Positions 1-8,601 of a stretch of 63,778 nucleotides of DNA are shown here, in pieces. The notes under the pieces were generated by a model that was not told where the DNA came from, made no database searches, and saw only the letters and a program-made list of their open reading frames with translations. The stretch is from Flavobacterium limi. GTDB taxonomy: Bacteria > Bacteroidota > Bacteroidia > Flavobacteriales > Flavobacteriaceae. The position numbers were made by a program, and so were the translations under genes. Position 1 is the first letter of the stretch, and each line of letters begins with the position of its first letter. The stretch spans positions 1 to 63,778 of the forward strand of contig NZ_JAADZV010000016.1 of the NCBI RefSeq assembly GCF_010645075.1. The letters run 5' to 3'.

Positions 1-36
1 GCGCTTTATATAGCGCAACTCTTGAATCTTTTCCAT
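1..36 (-). CDS. Possible 5' end of an IS3-like transposase OrfA (partial)
   Basis: A reading frame on the minus strand starts with ATG at 36 and leaves the window after 12 codons (MEKIQELRYIKR). The start resembles my memory of small IS3-family OrfA proteins in Flavobacteria, which begin with a short basic segment before the helix-turn-helix. Upstream of it, at 58-75, the minus strand reads TGTCTTGTCCTGAAATAG, which could be the terminal inverted repeat of the element because it begins with TGT. Twelve codons are too few to be sure; it could equally be another gene or chance. Confidence 0.3.
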   Translation of the reverse strand, partial: MEKIQELRYIKR

Positions 37-57
37 AAGGATACTTTTTGTGTATCG

Positions 58-75
58 CTATTTCAGGACAAGACA
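58..75 (-). repeat. Possible terminal inverted repeat of an IS element
   Basis: On the minus strand this reads TGTCTTGTCCTGAAATAG, 22 bases in front of a short frame that may be a transposase start. IS3-family ends usually begin with TG and lie within about 100 bases of OrfA. The partner end is outside the window, so this is inference. Confidence 0.25.
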
Positions 76-90
76 AAATAATAATATAAA

Positions 91-125
91 AAAAATAGCT
101 TCCGGACAGGAAGCTATTTTTTTTG
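91..125. terminator. Bidirectional hairpin terminator
   Basis: AAAAATAGCTTCC and GGAAGCTATTTTT form a 13 bp stem with a 5-base loop, with T runs on both strands. It lies just downstream of the leftward DUF2911 gene. Confidence 0.8.
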
Positions 126-136
126 AACACAAAAAA

Positions 137-682
137 TTATTCAGTAAAAGGAACAGCTGCTCTTACTTTGCCCCAGCCTAAATTTAGAATAATACCTTTA
201 TCGCCTTTTGTAAAAACCATTGAAAAAGCTTCTAAAGAATCTGCAGCTTCTGTTACAGGAACCTTTAATCTGGCCACATCATTTGCTTCTTTATAGGAAT
301 AAGATCCCCATGCATTTAAATCTTTACTGATGATAATAGTGATACCGTCTTTTTCCGGAAGGGAAAATAAGGTGTAAGTTCCTGCTTTAATTTTTTTGTC
401 ACCTAATTTCAAGTCTTTGTAAAAAGTAATTTCCGGGGCTTCATTTGCGCCTGTTCTCCAGACTTTTCCTTCAGGTACAAGTGTGTTCAGCTCGCGCCCT
501 TTTAGTTGTGGTCTGCTGTAAGTAATTTTTACAATTTTAGCTGCATCTTTATAATCGTTTGGATAAGCTGCTGCATCCATTGGGCTTTTGTCTAAGTCAG
601 GGAATTTTTGAGCAATGACATTTGATGATAAAAGCATCGTTACTCCAAAAGCAATTGTGGTAATGATTGTAGATTTTTTCAT
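137..682 (-). CDS. DUF2911 domain-containing exported protein
   Basis: A 181-residue protein with a clear N-terminal signal peptide (MKKSTIITTIAFGVTMLLSS, then cleavage near VIAQ). The rest matches the DUF2911 family: YSRPQLKGRE near residue 56, VWRTGANEAPEITF, and a central segment on storing and reading a simple value (KAGTYTLFSLP). The family is common in Bacteroidota, is periplasmic or outer-membrane associated, and has no established function. The gene is single, with its own terminator at 91-125 and about 180 bases separating it from the divergent gene at 864. Family assignment is firm; function is unknown. Confidence 0.85.
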   Translation of the reverse strand: MKKSTIITTIAFGVTMLLSSNVIAQKFPDLDKSPMDAAAYPNDYKDAAKIVKITYSRPQLKGRELNTLVPEGKVWRTGANEAPEITFYKDLKLGDKKIKAGTYTLFSLPEKDGITIIISKDLNAWGSYSYKEANDVARLKVPVTEAADSLEAFSMVFTKGDKGIILNLGWGKVRAAVPFTE

Positions 683-863
683 AATAATAGTTAAAAATTA
701 ATGAGTGTTAAAATTATATATTGTTTGTCAAAAAATATTAAACATCTTGTTAATTTTTGTTAATGAGTTTGATATTGAAATTAAAAATAACAATTAGGTT
801 TATGAAATTTTTGAATAAAACCTTTGCATCTTTGTAACTTGGAACCTTAGTAGCTTTAAAAAA

Positions 864-1313
864 ATGACTTTCAAACAAAAAATACATTCCCATTATTTAC
901 AAATCGTTCAGGACCGAATTGATGTTTTCAGAGATATGATTTCAAATCTGACCGAAGATTCTAAAAACGATGCCAAAGGCTCTGCAGGCGATAAGCACGA
1001 AACGGCTTTGTCCATGATGCATATCGAGCAGGAAAAGCTTACGAATAAACTTAAAGAAGCAATTGCTCAAAAGGCGGTTTTAGATAAAATTGATGCCTCG
1101 AAAACAGCTGAAAATATCATTTCAGGCAGTCTGGTAAAAGCTAACGGAATTTATTTGTACCTAAGCGTTGCCCTTCCAAAAATCGCAATTGATGGTATAA
1201 ATGTTATTGCACTTTCTCCGCAATCTCCTTTAGGAACACATCTAATGGGTAATAAAGTTGGGTTTCAATTTGAAATTAATAAGACGCATTATACGATTGA
1301 AAGTGTAGATTAA
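864..1313 (+). CDS. GreA/GreB C-terminal domain-like protein
   Basis: A 149-residue cytoplasmic protein without a signal peptide. Residues 1-75 are charged and helical and probably form a coiled coil. Residues 85-149 (ISGSLVKANGIYLYLSVALP, then LSPQSPLGTHLMGNKVGFQFEINKTHYTIESVD) resemble the FKBP-like C-terminal domain of the transcript cleavage factors GreA and GreB, with the typical PLG..LMG..VG segment. The protein lacks the full GreA length (about 158 residues) and the usual coiled-coil tip, so it may bind RNA polymerase without cleavage activity. From memory, close relatives in Flavobacteria are often labelled 3-oxoacyl-ACP synthase, which the sequence does not support. Confidence 0.7.
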   Translation: MTFKQKIHSHYLQIVQDRIDVFRDMISNLTEDSKNDAKGSAGDKHETALSMMHIEQEKLTNKLKEAIAQKAVLDKIDASKTAENIISGSLVKANGIYLYLSVALPKIAIDGINVIALSPQSPLGTHLMGNKVGFQFEINKTHYTIESVD

Positions 1314-1330
1314 AGATATTCTACTCAATC

Positions 1331-1355
1331 TTGTCATTCCGAGGAACGAGGAATC
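1331..1355. repeat. Short dispersed Bacteroidota-type repeat
   Basis: The segment TTGTCATTCCGAGGAACGAG followed by GAATC resembles a short intergenic repeat I have seen in many Bacteroidota genomes. Only one copy is present here. It lies in the 299 bp gap before asnB, where I see no gene. Confidence 0.35.
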
Positions 1356-1612
1356 ATACTAGAAATTCGACAAAAACTGGCGAGTTTTAATGAATTGTCA
1401 GGAAGAAGTTGCTTTTTTAAACCATTTTTGCCTTCCAAATTAAAATTTTCAAGTTTCAACCTTTTTTTGGTGATAAAATTTTGCATTTTATATGTAAATT
1501 GATTTTTTTGATTGATATTTGTAACTGATATTGCTATTTGTGTTTTTCAATTGTAACTAATATTTCATCTTTGCCCTATCAAAATAAAATTTAAAAGTAA
1601 AAATATAGAATT

Positions 1613-3286
1613 ATGTGTGGAATTGTATGTGCCTTTGACTTAAAGCAAAAAGCTGAAAGCTTAAGACCTCAAGTATTAGAAATGTCTAAAATTATCCGTC
1701 ACCGCGGACCGGACTGGAGTGGAATTTTCAGTAATGATAAAGCAATTCTTTCTCACGAGCGTTTGGCAATTGTTGACCCGGCTTCAGGAAAACAGCCTTT
1801 ATTTACGGAAGATAAAAAATTGGTTTTGGCTGCAAATGGTGAAATCTACAACCACAGAGAGCTTCGCAAACAATTTGCAGGAAAATATAACTTTCAGACT
1901 GAAAGTGATTGTGAAGTTATTTTAGCACTTTACAAAGAAAAAGGAGTAAACTTTGTTGATGAATTAAACGGAATCTTCGGATTTGCTATTTATGATGTTG
2001 ATAAAGATGAATATTTTGTGGCTCGTGACCACATGGGAATTATTCCATTGTATATTGGTTGGGACCAAAACGGAACTTTTTACGTAGCTTCTGAATTAAA
2101 AGCTTTAGAAGGATACTGTACAAAAATCGAGTTATTCCCTCCAGGGCATTATTTGTCAAGCAAAGACGGTGAATTTGTACAATGGTACAAAAGAGACTGG
2201 ACTGAATATGATGCTGTAAAAGACAACGAAACAAGTATTCCTGCAATTAAAGAAGCTTTAGAAGCAGCAGTTCACAGACAATTAATGAGTGATGTTCCTT
2301 ACGGAGTTTTACTTTCAGGAGGTTTAGATTCGTCTATTACTTCAGCTGTAGCCAAAAAATTTGCACAAAAACGTATTGAATCTGATGATACAACAGATGC
2401 GTGGTACCCACAATTACACTCTTTTTCAGTTGGTTTAGAAGGTTCTCCGGATTTAGCAGCAGCAAGAAAAGTAGCAGATCATATCGGAACCATTCACCAT
2501 GAAATTAAATTTACAATTCAGGAAGGTTTAGATGCAGTTCGTGATGTAATTTACAACCTTGAAACTTATGATGTAACGACAGTAAGAGCTTCAACTCCAA
2601 TGTGGTTAATGGCGAGAGTTATTAAATCTATGGGAATAAAAATGGTTCTTTCAGGTGAAGGTGCAGATGAGTTGTTTGGAGGATACTTGTATTTCCACAA
2701 AGCACCAAACGCAAGAGAGTTTCACGAAGAAAACGTTCGTAAATTAGGTAAACTTCACATGTACGACTGTTTACGTGCAAACAAAAGTTTAGCAGCGTGG
2801 GGAATCGAAGGTCGCGTACCATTCTTAGACAAAGAATTTATGGATGTTGCAATGCGTATTAACCCACAGGATAAAATGATAAACAAAGAGCACCCAATGG
2901 AAAAATGGGTAGTTCGTAAAGCTTTTGAAGATATGCTTCCCGAAAGTGTGGCATGGAGACAAAAAGAGCAATTCTCTGATGGAGTAGGATACAGCTGGAT
3001 CGATACTTTAAAAGAAGTTGTTGCAAGAGAAGTTTCGGATGAACAATTGGCAAACGCAAGATTTAAATTTCCATTGCAGACACCAACTTCAAAAGAAGAA
3101 TATTACTATCGTTCAATCTTCTCAGAGCATTTTCCAAGTGATGCGGCAGCATTATGTGTTCCTCAGGAAGCAAGTGTGGCTTGTAGTACAAAAATTGCTT
3201 TGGAGTGGGATGAGGCTTTCAAAAATATGAATGATCCATCAGGTAGAGCGGTTGCGAGTGTACATGATGATGCATATCAAAAATAA
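1613..3286 (+). CDS. asnB: Asparagine synthetase B, glutamine-hydrolysing
   Basis: A 557-residue cytosolic enzyme that makes asparagine from aspartate, ATP and glutamine. The N-terminal class II glutaminase domain starts with the catalytic cysteine (MCGI, Cys2) and keeps Arg50, the NGEIYNH motif at 75-81 and Asp99. The C-terminal synthetase domain carries the ATP pyrophosphatase loop SGGLDSS from 235 and SGEGADELFGGY further on. Length is close to E. coli AsnB (about 554). A strong hairpin terminator follows, so the gene is probably transcribed alone. A paralogue that has lost the catalytic cysteine lies 202 bases downstream in the same direction. Confidence 0.97.
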   Translation: MCGIVCAFDLKQKAESLRPQVLEMSKIIRHRGPDWSGIFSNDKAILSHERLAIVDPASGKQPLFTEDKKLVLAANGEIYNHRELRKQFAGKYNFQTESDCEVILALYKEKGVNFVDELNGIFGFAIYDVDKDEYFVARDHMGIIPLYIGWDQNGTFYVASELKALEGYCTKIELFPPGHYLSSKDGEFVQWYKRDWTEYDAVKDNETSIPAIKEALEAAVHRQLMSDVPYGVLLSGGLDSSITSAVAKKFAQKRIESDDTTDAWYPQLHSFSVGLEGSPDLAAARKVADHIGTIHHEIKFTIQEGLDAVRDVIYNLETYDVTTVRASTPMWLMARVIKSMGIKMVLSGEGADELFGGYLYFHKAPNAREFHEENVRKLGKLHMYDCLRANKSLAAWGIEGRVPFLDKEFMDVAMRINPQDKMINKEHPMEKWVVRKAFEDMLPESVAWRQKEQFSDGVGYSWIDTLKEVVAREVSDEQLANARFKFPLQTPTSKEEYYYRSIFSEHFPSDAAALCVPQEASVACSTKIALEWDEAFKNMNDPSGRAVASVHDDAYQK

Positions 3287-3313
3287 TAAAGTTTAATTTA
3301 GAACTTATATTGC

Positions 3314-3344
3314 AGAAAAACGTTCTCTTTGAGAACGTTTTTCT
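3314..3344 (+). terminator. Hairpin terminator after asnB
   Basis: AGAAAAACGTTCTC and GAGAACGTTTTTCT form a perfect 14 bp stem with a TTT loop. It separates the two asparagine synthetase genes. Confidence 0.85.
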
Positions 3345-3419
3345 GGTTTACAGAAGGGCTTAGATTATTTTATTTTTGGAGTTTAATTGTTTGTAAATTA
3401 AAAGTTTATTGATTTTTTT

Positions 3420-3427
3420 TATATTTG
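3420..3427 (+). promoter_or_regulatory. Candidate -7 box for the second asparagine synthetase gene
   Basis: TATATTTG matches the Bacteroidota TAnnTTTG element. No good TTG -33 element is seen at the usual distance, so support is moderate. It lies after the asnB terminator and about 60 bases before the ATG. Confidence 0.45.
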
Positions 3428-3488
3428 GCTTTCGCTGAATTAAAATAGATTTTAGAAAAAAATAAAGGAGATTAAATATAATAAAAGT

Positions 3489-5105
3489 ATGGGTGGAATA
3501 TTAGCTGTTATTGGTAAGGGAAAAGATCCGCAACTTGTAAAAGAACTTTCAGGAAGAGTTTCGCATCGTGGTTCAGATGAAAGTGATTTACATATTATGG
3601 AAAATGGAAGCGTTTTAGCCAATCAACGCTTGACTATTATTGATTTAAATTCAGGGAAACAACCTATTCAGGGTTCGAAAAATGCCTGGATGATTCATAA
3701 CGGAGAAATTTATAATCATCAGGAATTAAGAGAAGGGATTTTAAAACATCACACTTTTAGATCAAAATCAGATTCGGAAGTAATCGTCCATTTGTACGAA
3801 GAATTTGGTTATGATTTTTGTAATTTACTCGATGGTGATTTTGCCTTCGTAGTTGTTAACGGTGATGATTACATTGCCGGAAGAGACCCGATTGGTGTTA
3901 AGCCTTTGTATTATGGATTAGATGAAAGAGGAAGAATTTATTTTTCTTCCGAAATGAAATCAATTGCGGATCAGTGCAAGTCTTTTTCTACCTTTCCTCC
4001 GGGACATTATTACACTGCAAAAACAGGATTTGTAAAATATTATGAACCTGAATACGAAGAATATGAAAATGCAAATCAGCCGCTTGATTTAGACTTGATC
4101 CGTGAATCTTTAATTGAAGCAACCCGTAAACGTTTAATGAGTGATGTTCCGGTTGGAGTATTGCTTTCAGGGGGTCTGGATTCATCATTAACTTCGGCGA
4201 TAGCTTCTCGATTATTAGCAGGAAGTAAGGAGAAATTAAAATCGTTTTCTATTGGCTTAGATGCTAATTCGCCGGATAATATTGCGGCTAGAAAAGCTGC
4301 AGAATTTTTAGGAACCGATCATCATGAAATTTATTTTTCTGTGGAAGAGGGGGTAGAGGTTTTAGAAAAATTGATTTATCATATCGAAACGTATGATATT
4401 ATTTCAGTGCGCTCCGGTGTACCAATGTACTTGCTAGCTAAAGCTGTGAAAGAAAAAGGAATAAAAGTCATCATTTCAGGTGAGGGAGCTGATGAGGTTT
4501 TTGGAGGTCATTTGTATTTTAGAAACGCACCTTCTTCAGAGGAATTTCAAAAAGAAACTATTGAAAGGGTTCAGAAGTTATTCACGGCAGATATATTACG
4601 TGCTGACAAATCGACCATGGCACATAGTTTAGAAGCCAGGGTTCCATTTCTGGATAAAGATTTTCTGGATGTAGCGATTCGTATCAAAACAGAAGAAAAA
4701 CAGCCAAAAACATATGAGGCTATTGAGAAATATATTTTAAGAAAAGCATTTGATACGCCTGAAAATCCCTATTTGCCATCAGAAATTTTATGGAGACAAA
4801 AAGAGCAATTTTCAGATGGTGTAGGATATGAGTGGGTTAATCAATTAATTGAATATTGTACTTCCCAGGTTTCAGATGAGCAATTAGCGGGCGCTTCTGT
4901 AGAGTTTCCGTACAATTCGCCAACGACAAAAGAAGCTTACTTATACAGATCTATTTTTCATAAATATTATCCGCAGGTAAGTTCAGCACAAACTGTAAGA
5001 AAATGGATTCCAAAATGGCAGGATAATCCTGATCCAAGCGGAAGAGCAAATGCGGCACATTTAAATGCAGATATTGAAATTGCAAAACCTGGTGTGATTG
5101 TTTAG
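3489..5105 (+). CDS. Asparagine synthetase paralogue lacking the glutaminase cysteine
   Basis: A 538-residue homologue of the preceding AsnB, similar along its whole length. The N-terminus reads MGGILAV: the cysteine that acts as nucleophile in class II amidotransferases is replaced by glycine (codon GGT). Other glutaminase residues remain: Arg47, NGEIYNH at 71-77, Asp95. The synthetase domain keeps SGGLDSS at 227-233 and SGEGADEVFGG. The start is convincing: AAAGGAG lies upstream and no in-frame upstream start would supply MCG. It should still adenylate aspartate, but glutamine hydrolysis is unlikely. It could use free ammonia, act on another acid, or depend on the neighbouring AsnB. It has its own candidate promoter and terminator. 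Confidence 0.9.
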   Translation: MGGILAVIGKGKDPQLVKELSGRVSHRGSDESDLHIMENGSVLANQRLTIIDLNSGKQPIQGSKNAWMIHNGEIYNHQELREGILKHHTFRSKSDSEVIVHLYEEFGYDFCNLLDGDFAFVVVNGDDYIAGRDPIGVKPLYYGLDERGRIYFSSEMKSIADQCKSFSTFPPGHYYTAKTGFVKYYEPEYEEYENANQPLDLDLIRESLIEATRKRLMSDVPVGVLLSGGLDSSLTSAIASRLLAGSKEKLKSFSIGLDANSPDNIAARKAAEFLGTDHHEIYFSVEEGVEVLEKLIYHIETYDIISVRSGVPMYLLAKAVKEKGIKVIISGEGADEVFGGHLYFRNAPSSEEFQKETIERVQKLFTADILRADKSTMAHSLEARVPFLDKDFLDVAIRIKTEEKQPKTYEAIEKYILRKAFDTPENPYLPSEILWRQKEQFSDGVGYEWVNQLIEYCTSQVSDEQLAGASVEFPYNSPTTKEAYLYRSIFHKYYPQVSSAQTVRKWIPKWQDNPDPSGRANAAHLNADIEIAKPGVIV

Positions 5106-5160
5106 TCATAAAAACGATTTTAAATTCCGGATTTAAATTTTGGAAAGATAATTCGAAAGA

Positions 5161-5198
5161 AAAACCGAAATAACGTTTAATGTTATTTCGGTTTTTTT
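5161..5198 (+). terminator. Hairpin terminator after asparagine synthetase paralogue
   Basis: AAAACCGAAATAAC and GTTATTTCGGTTTT form a 14 bp stem with a 7-base loop followed by a T run. Confidence 0.85.
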
Positions 5199-5347
5199 AT
5201 GTTATTCCTATTTTCGGAATTTCGAATTTATGAAGTCTGGAATTTTAGGATGTCTTTTAGAAATTATTTTCTGTAATTTTTAATAATTCTGTTAATAACT
5301 TAGGTGCTTTAAATAGCATTTTAAGAGGTATATAAATTGCGTTTTCA

Positions 5348-5356
5348 TATATTTGC
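5348..5356 (+). promoter_or_regulatory. Candidate gyrB promoter -7 box
   Basis: TATATTTGC matches TAnnTTTGC exactly. The predicted transcription start near 5362 lies inside the upstream extension of the gyrB frame, which supports translation starting at 5395. A -33 element is not obvious. Confidence 0.5.
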
Positions 5357-5394
5357 GTGTTAAGACAATAATTACATTTTTTAGAATAAATTAT

Positions 5395-7335
5395 ATGAGC
5401 GAAGAAATCAAGAAGAACAATTATTCAGCAGATAGTATTCAGGCATTAGAAGGAATGGAGCACGTAAGAATGCGTCCATCGATGTATATTGGAGATGTAG
5501 GTGTTCGAGGGCTGCACCATTTGGTTTATGAAGTTGTGGATAACTCTATTGATGAGGCGATGGGAGGACATTGTGATACGATTAGTGTTGCAATAAACGA
5601 AGATGGTTCGGTAACAGTTGAGGATAATGGTCGTGGTATTCCGGTTGATTTACATAAAAAAGAAGGCGTTTCTGCTCTTGAGGTTGTAATGACTAAAATC
5701 GGTGCAGGAGGTAAATTTGATAAAGATTCTTATAAGGTTTCCGGAGGTCTTCACGGTGTTGGGGTTTCTGTGGTAAATGCACTTTCTGTTCACATGAAAT
5801 CTACTGTTTTCAGAGAAGGAAAAATCTACGAACAGGAATACGAAAGAGGGAAATCTTTATATCCGGTAAAACAAATCGGAGAAACAGATAAAAGAGGTAC
5901 ACGTCAGACTTTTTATCCGGACGATACTATTTTTCAGCAGACTACAGAGTTCTCTTATGATACACTTTCAGCTCGTATGCGTGAGCTTTCTTTTCTGAAT
6001 AAAGGAATCACAATTACTTTTACGGATAAAAGAGAAGTAGATGAAAAAGGAGAATTTAAAAGCGAAGTATTTCATTCTGATGAAGGATTAAAAGAATACA
6101 TTCGTTATTTAGACGGTAATCGTGAGCCAATTATTTCTCATGTAATCAGCATGGATAATGATAAAGGCGAAATTCCGGTTGAAGTTGCCTTGATATACAA
6201 CACCAGTTATTCGGAAAATATTTTCTCTTACGTAAATAACATTAATACGCACGAAGGAGGTACACATTTACAAGGTTTTAGAAGTGGTTTGACAAGAACA
6301 CTTAAAAAATATGCAGATGCTTCCGGAATGCTGGATAAACTGAAGTTTGAGATTTCAGGTGATGATTTTCGTGAAGGTTTAACAGCTATTATTTCGGTAA
6401 AAGTTTCAGAACCGCAATTTGAAGGACAGACAAAAACGAAACTTGGAAACAGAGAAGTGGTTTCTCCTGTTTCTCAGGCTGTAGGAGAGATGCTTGAGAA
6501 TTATTTGGAGGAAAATCCAAATGATGCAAAAGTAATTATTCAAAAAGTAATTTTAGCAGCTCAGGCACGTCACGCAGCTAAAAAAGCACGTGAAATGGTA
6601 CAGCGTAAAACCGTGATGGGCGGTGGAGGGCTTCCTGGAAAACTTTCAGATTGCTCTGAACAGGATCCGGCAAGATGCGAGGTTTACCTTGTCGAGGGAG
6701 ATTCGGCAGGTGGAACAGCAAAGCAAGGTCGTGACCGTAATTTTCAGGCTATTCTGCCATTGCGAGGTAAAATTCTGAATGTTGAAAAAGCCATGCATCA
6801 TAAAGTATTCGAAAATGAAGAGATTCGAAATATTTTTACAGCACTTGGAGTTACTGTCGGGACAGAAGAAGATAGTAAAGCACTGAATCTTTCCAAATTA
6901 CGTTACCATAAAGTAATCATCATGTGTGATGCCGATGTCGATGGTAGTCACATTTCTACCTTAATACTAACGTTCTTCTTCCGTTTCATGAAAGAATTGA
7001 TCGAAGAAGGTCACGTTTACATCGCGGCACCGCCATTATATTTAGTTAAAAAAGGAAACAAAAAAGAATATGCATGGAATGATGTTCAGCGTGATCAGGC
7101 GAATGAAAGAATGGGAGGAAGTGCAGCTATTCAGCGTTATAAAGGTCTTGGGGAAATGAATGCAGAGCAATTGTGGGAAACTACAATGGATCCTAATTTC
7201 AGAACTTTACGTCAGGTAAATATTGATAGTCTGGCTGAAGCTGATCAGGTTTTCTCTATGTTAATGGGAGATGAAGTACCACCTCGTAGAGAGTTTATTG
7301 AAAAAAATGCCGTTTACGCGAATATCGATGCCTAA
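5395..7335 (+). CDS. gyrB: DNA gyrase subunit B
   Basis: A 646-residue ATPase subunit of the type II topoisomerase that introduces negative supercoils with GyrA. The GHKL ATPase domain is visible: LEGMEHVRMRPSMYIGD, the Mg-binding asparagine in VVDNSIDEA, DNGRGIP and GGLHGVGVSVVNALS. The TOPRIM domain has VEGDSAGG and DADVDGSH, followed by the C-terminal GLGEMNAEQLWETTM segment. Length is the short GyrB type without the enterobacterial insertion. The frame is open to 5353, but the ATG at 5395 (MSEEIKK) is preferred because the longer form starts with TTG inside the promoter box. Confidence 0.97.
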   Translation: MSEEIKKNNYSADSIQALEGMEHVRMRPSMYIGDVGVRGLHHLVYEVVDNSIDEAMGGHCDTISVAINEDGSVTVEDNGRGIPVDLHKKEGVSALEVVMTKIGAGGKFDKDSYKVSGGLHGVGVSVVNALSVHMKSTVFREGKIYEQEYERGKSLYPVKQIGETDKRGTRQTFYPDDTIFQQTTEFSYDTLSARMRELSFLNKGITITFTDKREVDEKGEFKSEVFHSDEGLKEYIRYLDGNREPIISHVISMDNDKGEIPVEVALIYNTSYSENIFSYVNNINTHEGGTHLQGFRSGLTRTLKKYADASGMLDKLKFEISGDDFREGLTAIISVKVSEPQFEGQTKTKLGNREVVSPVSQAVGEMLENYLEENPNDAKVIIQKVILAAQARHAAKKAREMVQRKTVMGGGGLPGKLSDCSEQDPARCEVYLVEGDSAGGTAKQGRDRNFQAILPLRGKILNVEKAMHHKVFENEEIRNIFTALGVTVGTEEDSKALNLSKLRYHKVIIMCDADVDGSHISTLILTFFFRFMKELIEEGHVYIAAPPLYLVKKGNKKEYAWNDVQRDQANERMGGSAAIQRYKGLGEMNAEQLWETTMDPNFRTLRQVNIDSLAEADQVFSMLMGDEVPPRREFIEKNAVYANIDA

Positions 7336-7349
7336 TAAAATTTAACCGT

Positions 7350-7395
7350 CAATTCGTTTAATTGTTTAAATTTACGTAAACAATTAAACGAATTG
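7350..7395. repeat. 19 bp perfect inverted repeat between gyrB and mdh
   Basis: CAATTCGTTTAATTGTTTA and its exact complement TAAACAATTAAACGAATTG are separated by 8 bases. There is no T run after it, so it is not a classic terminator, although it sits where the gyrB transcript should end. The same TTTAAT/ATTAAA motif occurs in the valS leader (25802-25952). Confidence 0.8.
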
Positions 7396-7440
7396 TTGAT
7401 TTATCAGATAAATTAATTAATAACCAATAAAGTATAAAAT

Positions 7441-8376
7441 ATGAAAGTTACCATTGTAGGAGCAGGAAATGTTGGAGCCACTTGTGCGGATGTTATTTCT
7501 TATAGGGGAATAGCCAGCGAAGTAGTATTGTTGGATATTAAAGAGGGTTTTGCCGAAGGTAAGGCGTTGGATATTATGCAATGCGCTACAAACACAGGTT
7601 TTAATACGCATGTGTCAGGTGTTACAAACGATTATTCTAAAACCGCAGGAAGTGATGTAGTGGTAATTACATCGGGAATCCCAAGGAAACCAGGAATGAC
7701 TCGTGAAGAATTAATCGGTATAAATGCAGGAATTGTAAAAGCAGTTGCTGAAAACGTACTAAAATATTCCCCTGATACCATTATAGTTATGGTTTCTAAT
7801 CCGATGGATACTATGACATATCTGGCTTTAAAATCCACAGGATTGCCCAAAAACCGAATAATTGGTATGGGCGGAGCATTAGACAGTTCCCGATTCAGGA
7901 CCTATCTTTCGTTAGCTTTAGATAAACCTGCAAATGATATTTCAGCAATGGTAATTGGAGGCCATGGTGATACGACTATGATTCCGTTAACACGTTTAGC
8001 ATCCTATAACGGAATACCGGTAACTGAATTTCTTTCAAAAGAAGTATTGCAAAAAGTAGCAGCTGATACGATGGTTGGAGGAGCTACATTAACAGGACTT
8101 TTAGGGACATCTGCATGGTATGCTCCTGGAGCTTCTGTGGCATTTTTGGTTGACAGTATTTTAAATGATCAGAAGAAAATGATAGCGTGTTCTGTTTATG
8201 TAGACGGAGAATATGGACAAAACGATATTTGTATTGGTGTACCATGTATAATTGGTAAAAATGGGGTTGAACAAATTTTAGAAATTCATTTGAATGAAGA
8301 AGAAAAAGCGCTGTTTTCTAAAAGTGCAGATGCGGTTAGAAGCATGAATGATGCTTTGAAATCGATTCTGACTTAA
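7441..8376 (+). CDS. mdh: Malate dehydrogenase
   Basis: A 311-residue NAD-dependent enzyme of the citric acid cycle that interconverts malate and oxaloacetate. Visible features are the nucleotide-binding GAGNVGATCAD at 7-17, the NAD-selecting Asp32 (LLDIKEG), substrate arginines 82 and 88 (PRKPGMTREEL), SNPMDTMTY at 119-127 and the catalytic histidine 175 in IGGHGDTTM. Arg82 with the following KPGMTR loop favours malate over lactate dehydrogenase. This is the LDH-like MDH type usual in Bacteroidota. It is followed by a strong terminator. Confidence 0.96.
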   Translation: MKVTIVGAGNVGATCADVISYRGIASEVVLLDIKEGFAEGKALDIMQCATNTGFNTHVSGVTNDYSKTAGSDVVVITSGIPRKPGMTREELIGINAGIVKAVAENVLKYSPDTIIVMVSNPMDTMTYLALKSTGLPKNRIIGMGGALDSSRFRTYLSLALDKPANDISAMVIGGHGDTTMIPLTRLASYNGIPVTEFLSKEVLQKVAADTMVGGATLTGLLGTSAWYAPGASVAFLVDSILNDQKKMIACSVYVDGEYGQNDICIGVPCIIGKNGVEQILEIHLNEEEKALFSKSADAVRSMNDALKSILT

Positions 8377-8398
8377 GTGTTTTAAATAAAAAAGAATC

Positions 8399-8426
8399 AA
8401 GACTGCACTTTTGCAGTCTTTTTTTT
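8399..8426 (+). terminator. Hairpin terminator after mdh
   Basis: AAGACTGCA and TGCAGTCTT form a 9 bp stem with a CTTT loop followed by a run of T. Confidence 0.9.
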
Positions 8427-8446
8427 GAGATTAATTAATAAATAAA

Positions 8447-8478
8447 TTGTTTAATCATTTCGAGAATTATATATTTGC
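8447..8478 (+). promoter_or_regulatory. secDF promoter (TTG-N20-TATATTTGC)
   Basis: A TTG at 8447-8449 and TATATTTGC at 8470-8478 are 20 bases apart, matching the Bacteroidota primary promoter. It leaves a leader of roughly 115 bases before secDF, in which I see no clear structure. Confidence 0.65.
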
Positions 8479-8601
8479 TCGGTTTAAAAAAAATGTTGTA
8501 ATTCGTGATTAAGTTTTTTCGTTTTAAAAACTCATATCAAGGCTTATTCTATAGAGATTTAAAACAAAAAGTAAACAAAACATAATTAATTTTTAGTAAT
8601 A

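Noticed and set aside
5353..5394. Upstream extension of gyrB (14 more codons from a TTG)
   Set aside because: It overlaps the best promoter box, starts with TTG, and the conserved GyrB start begins at the ATG at 5395.
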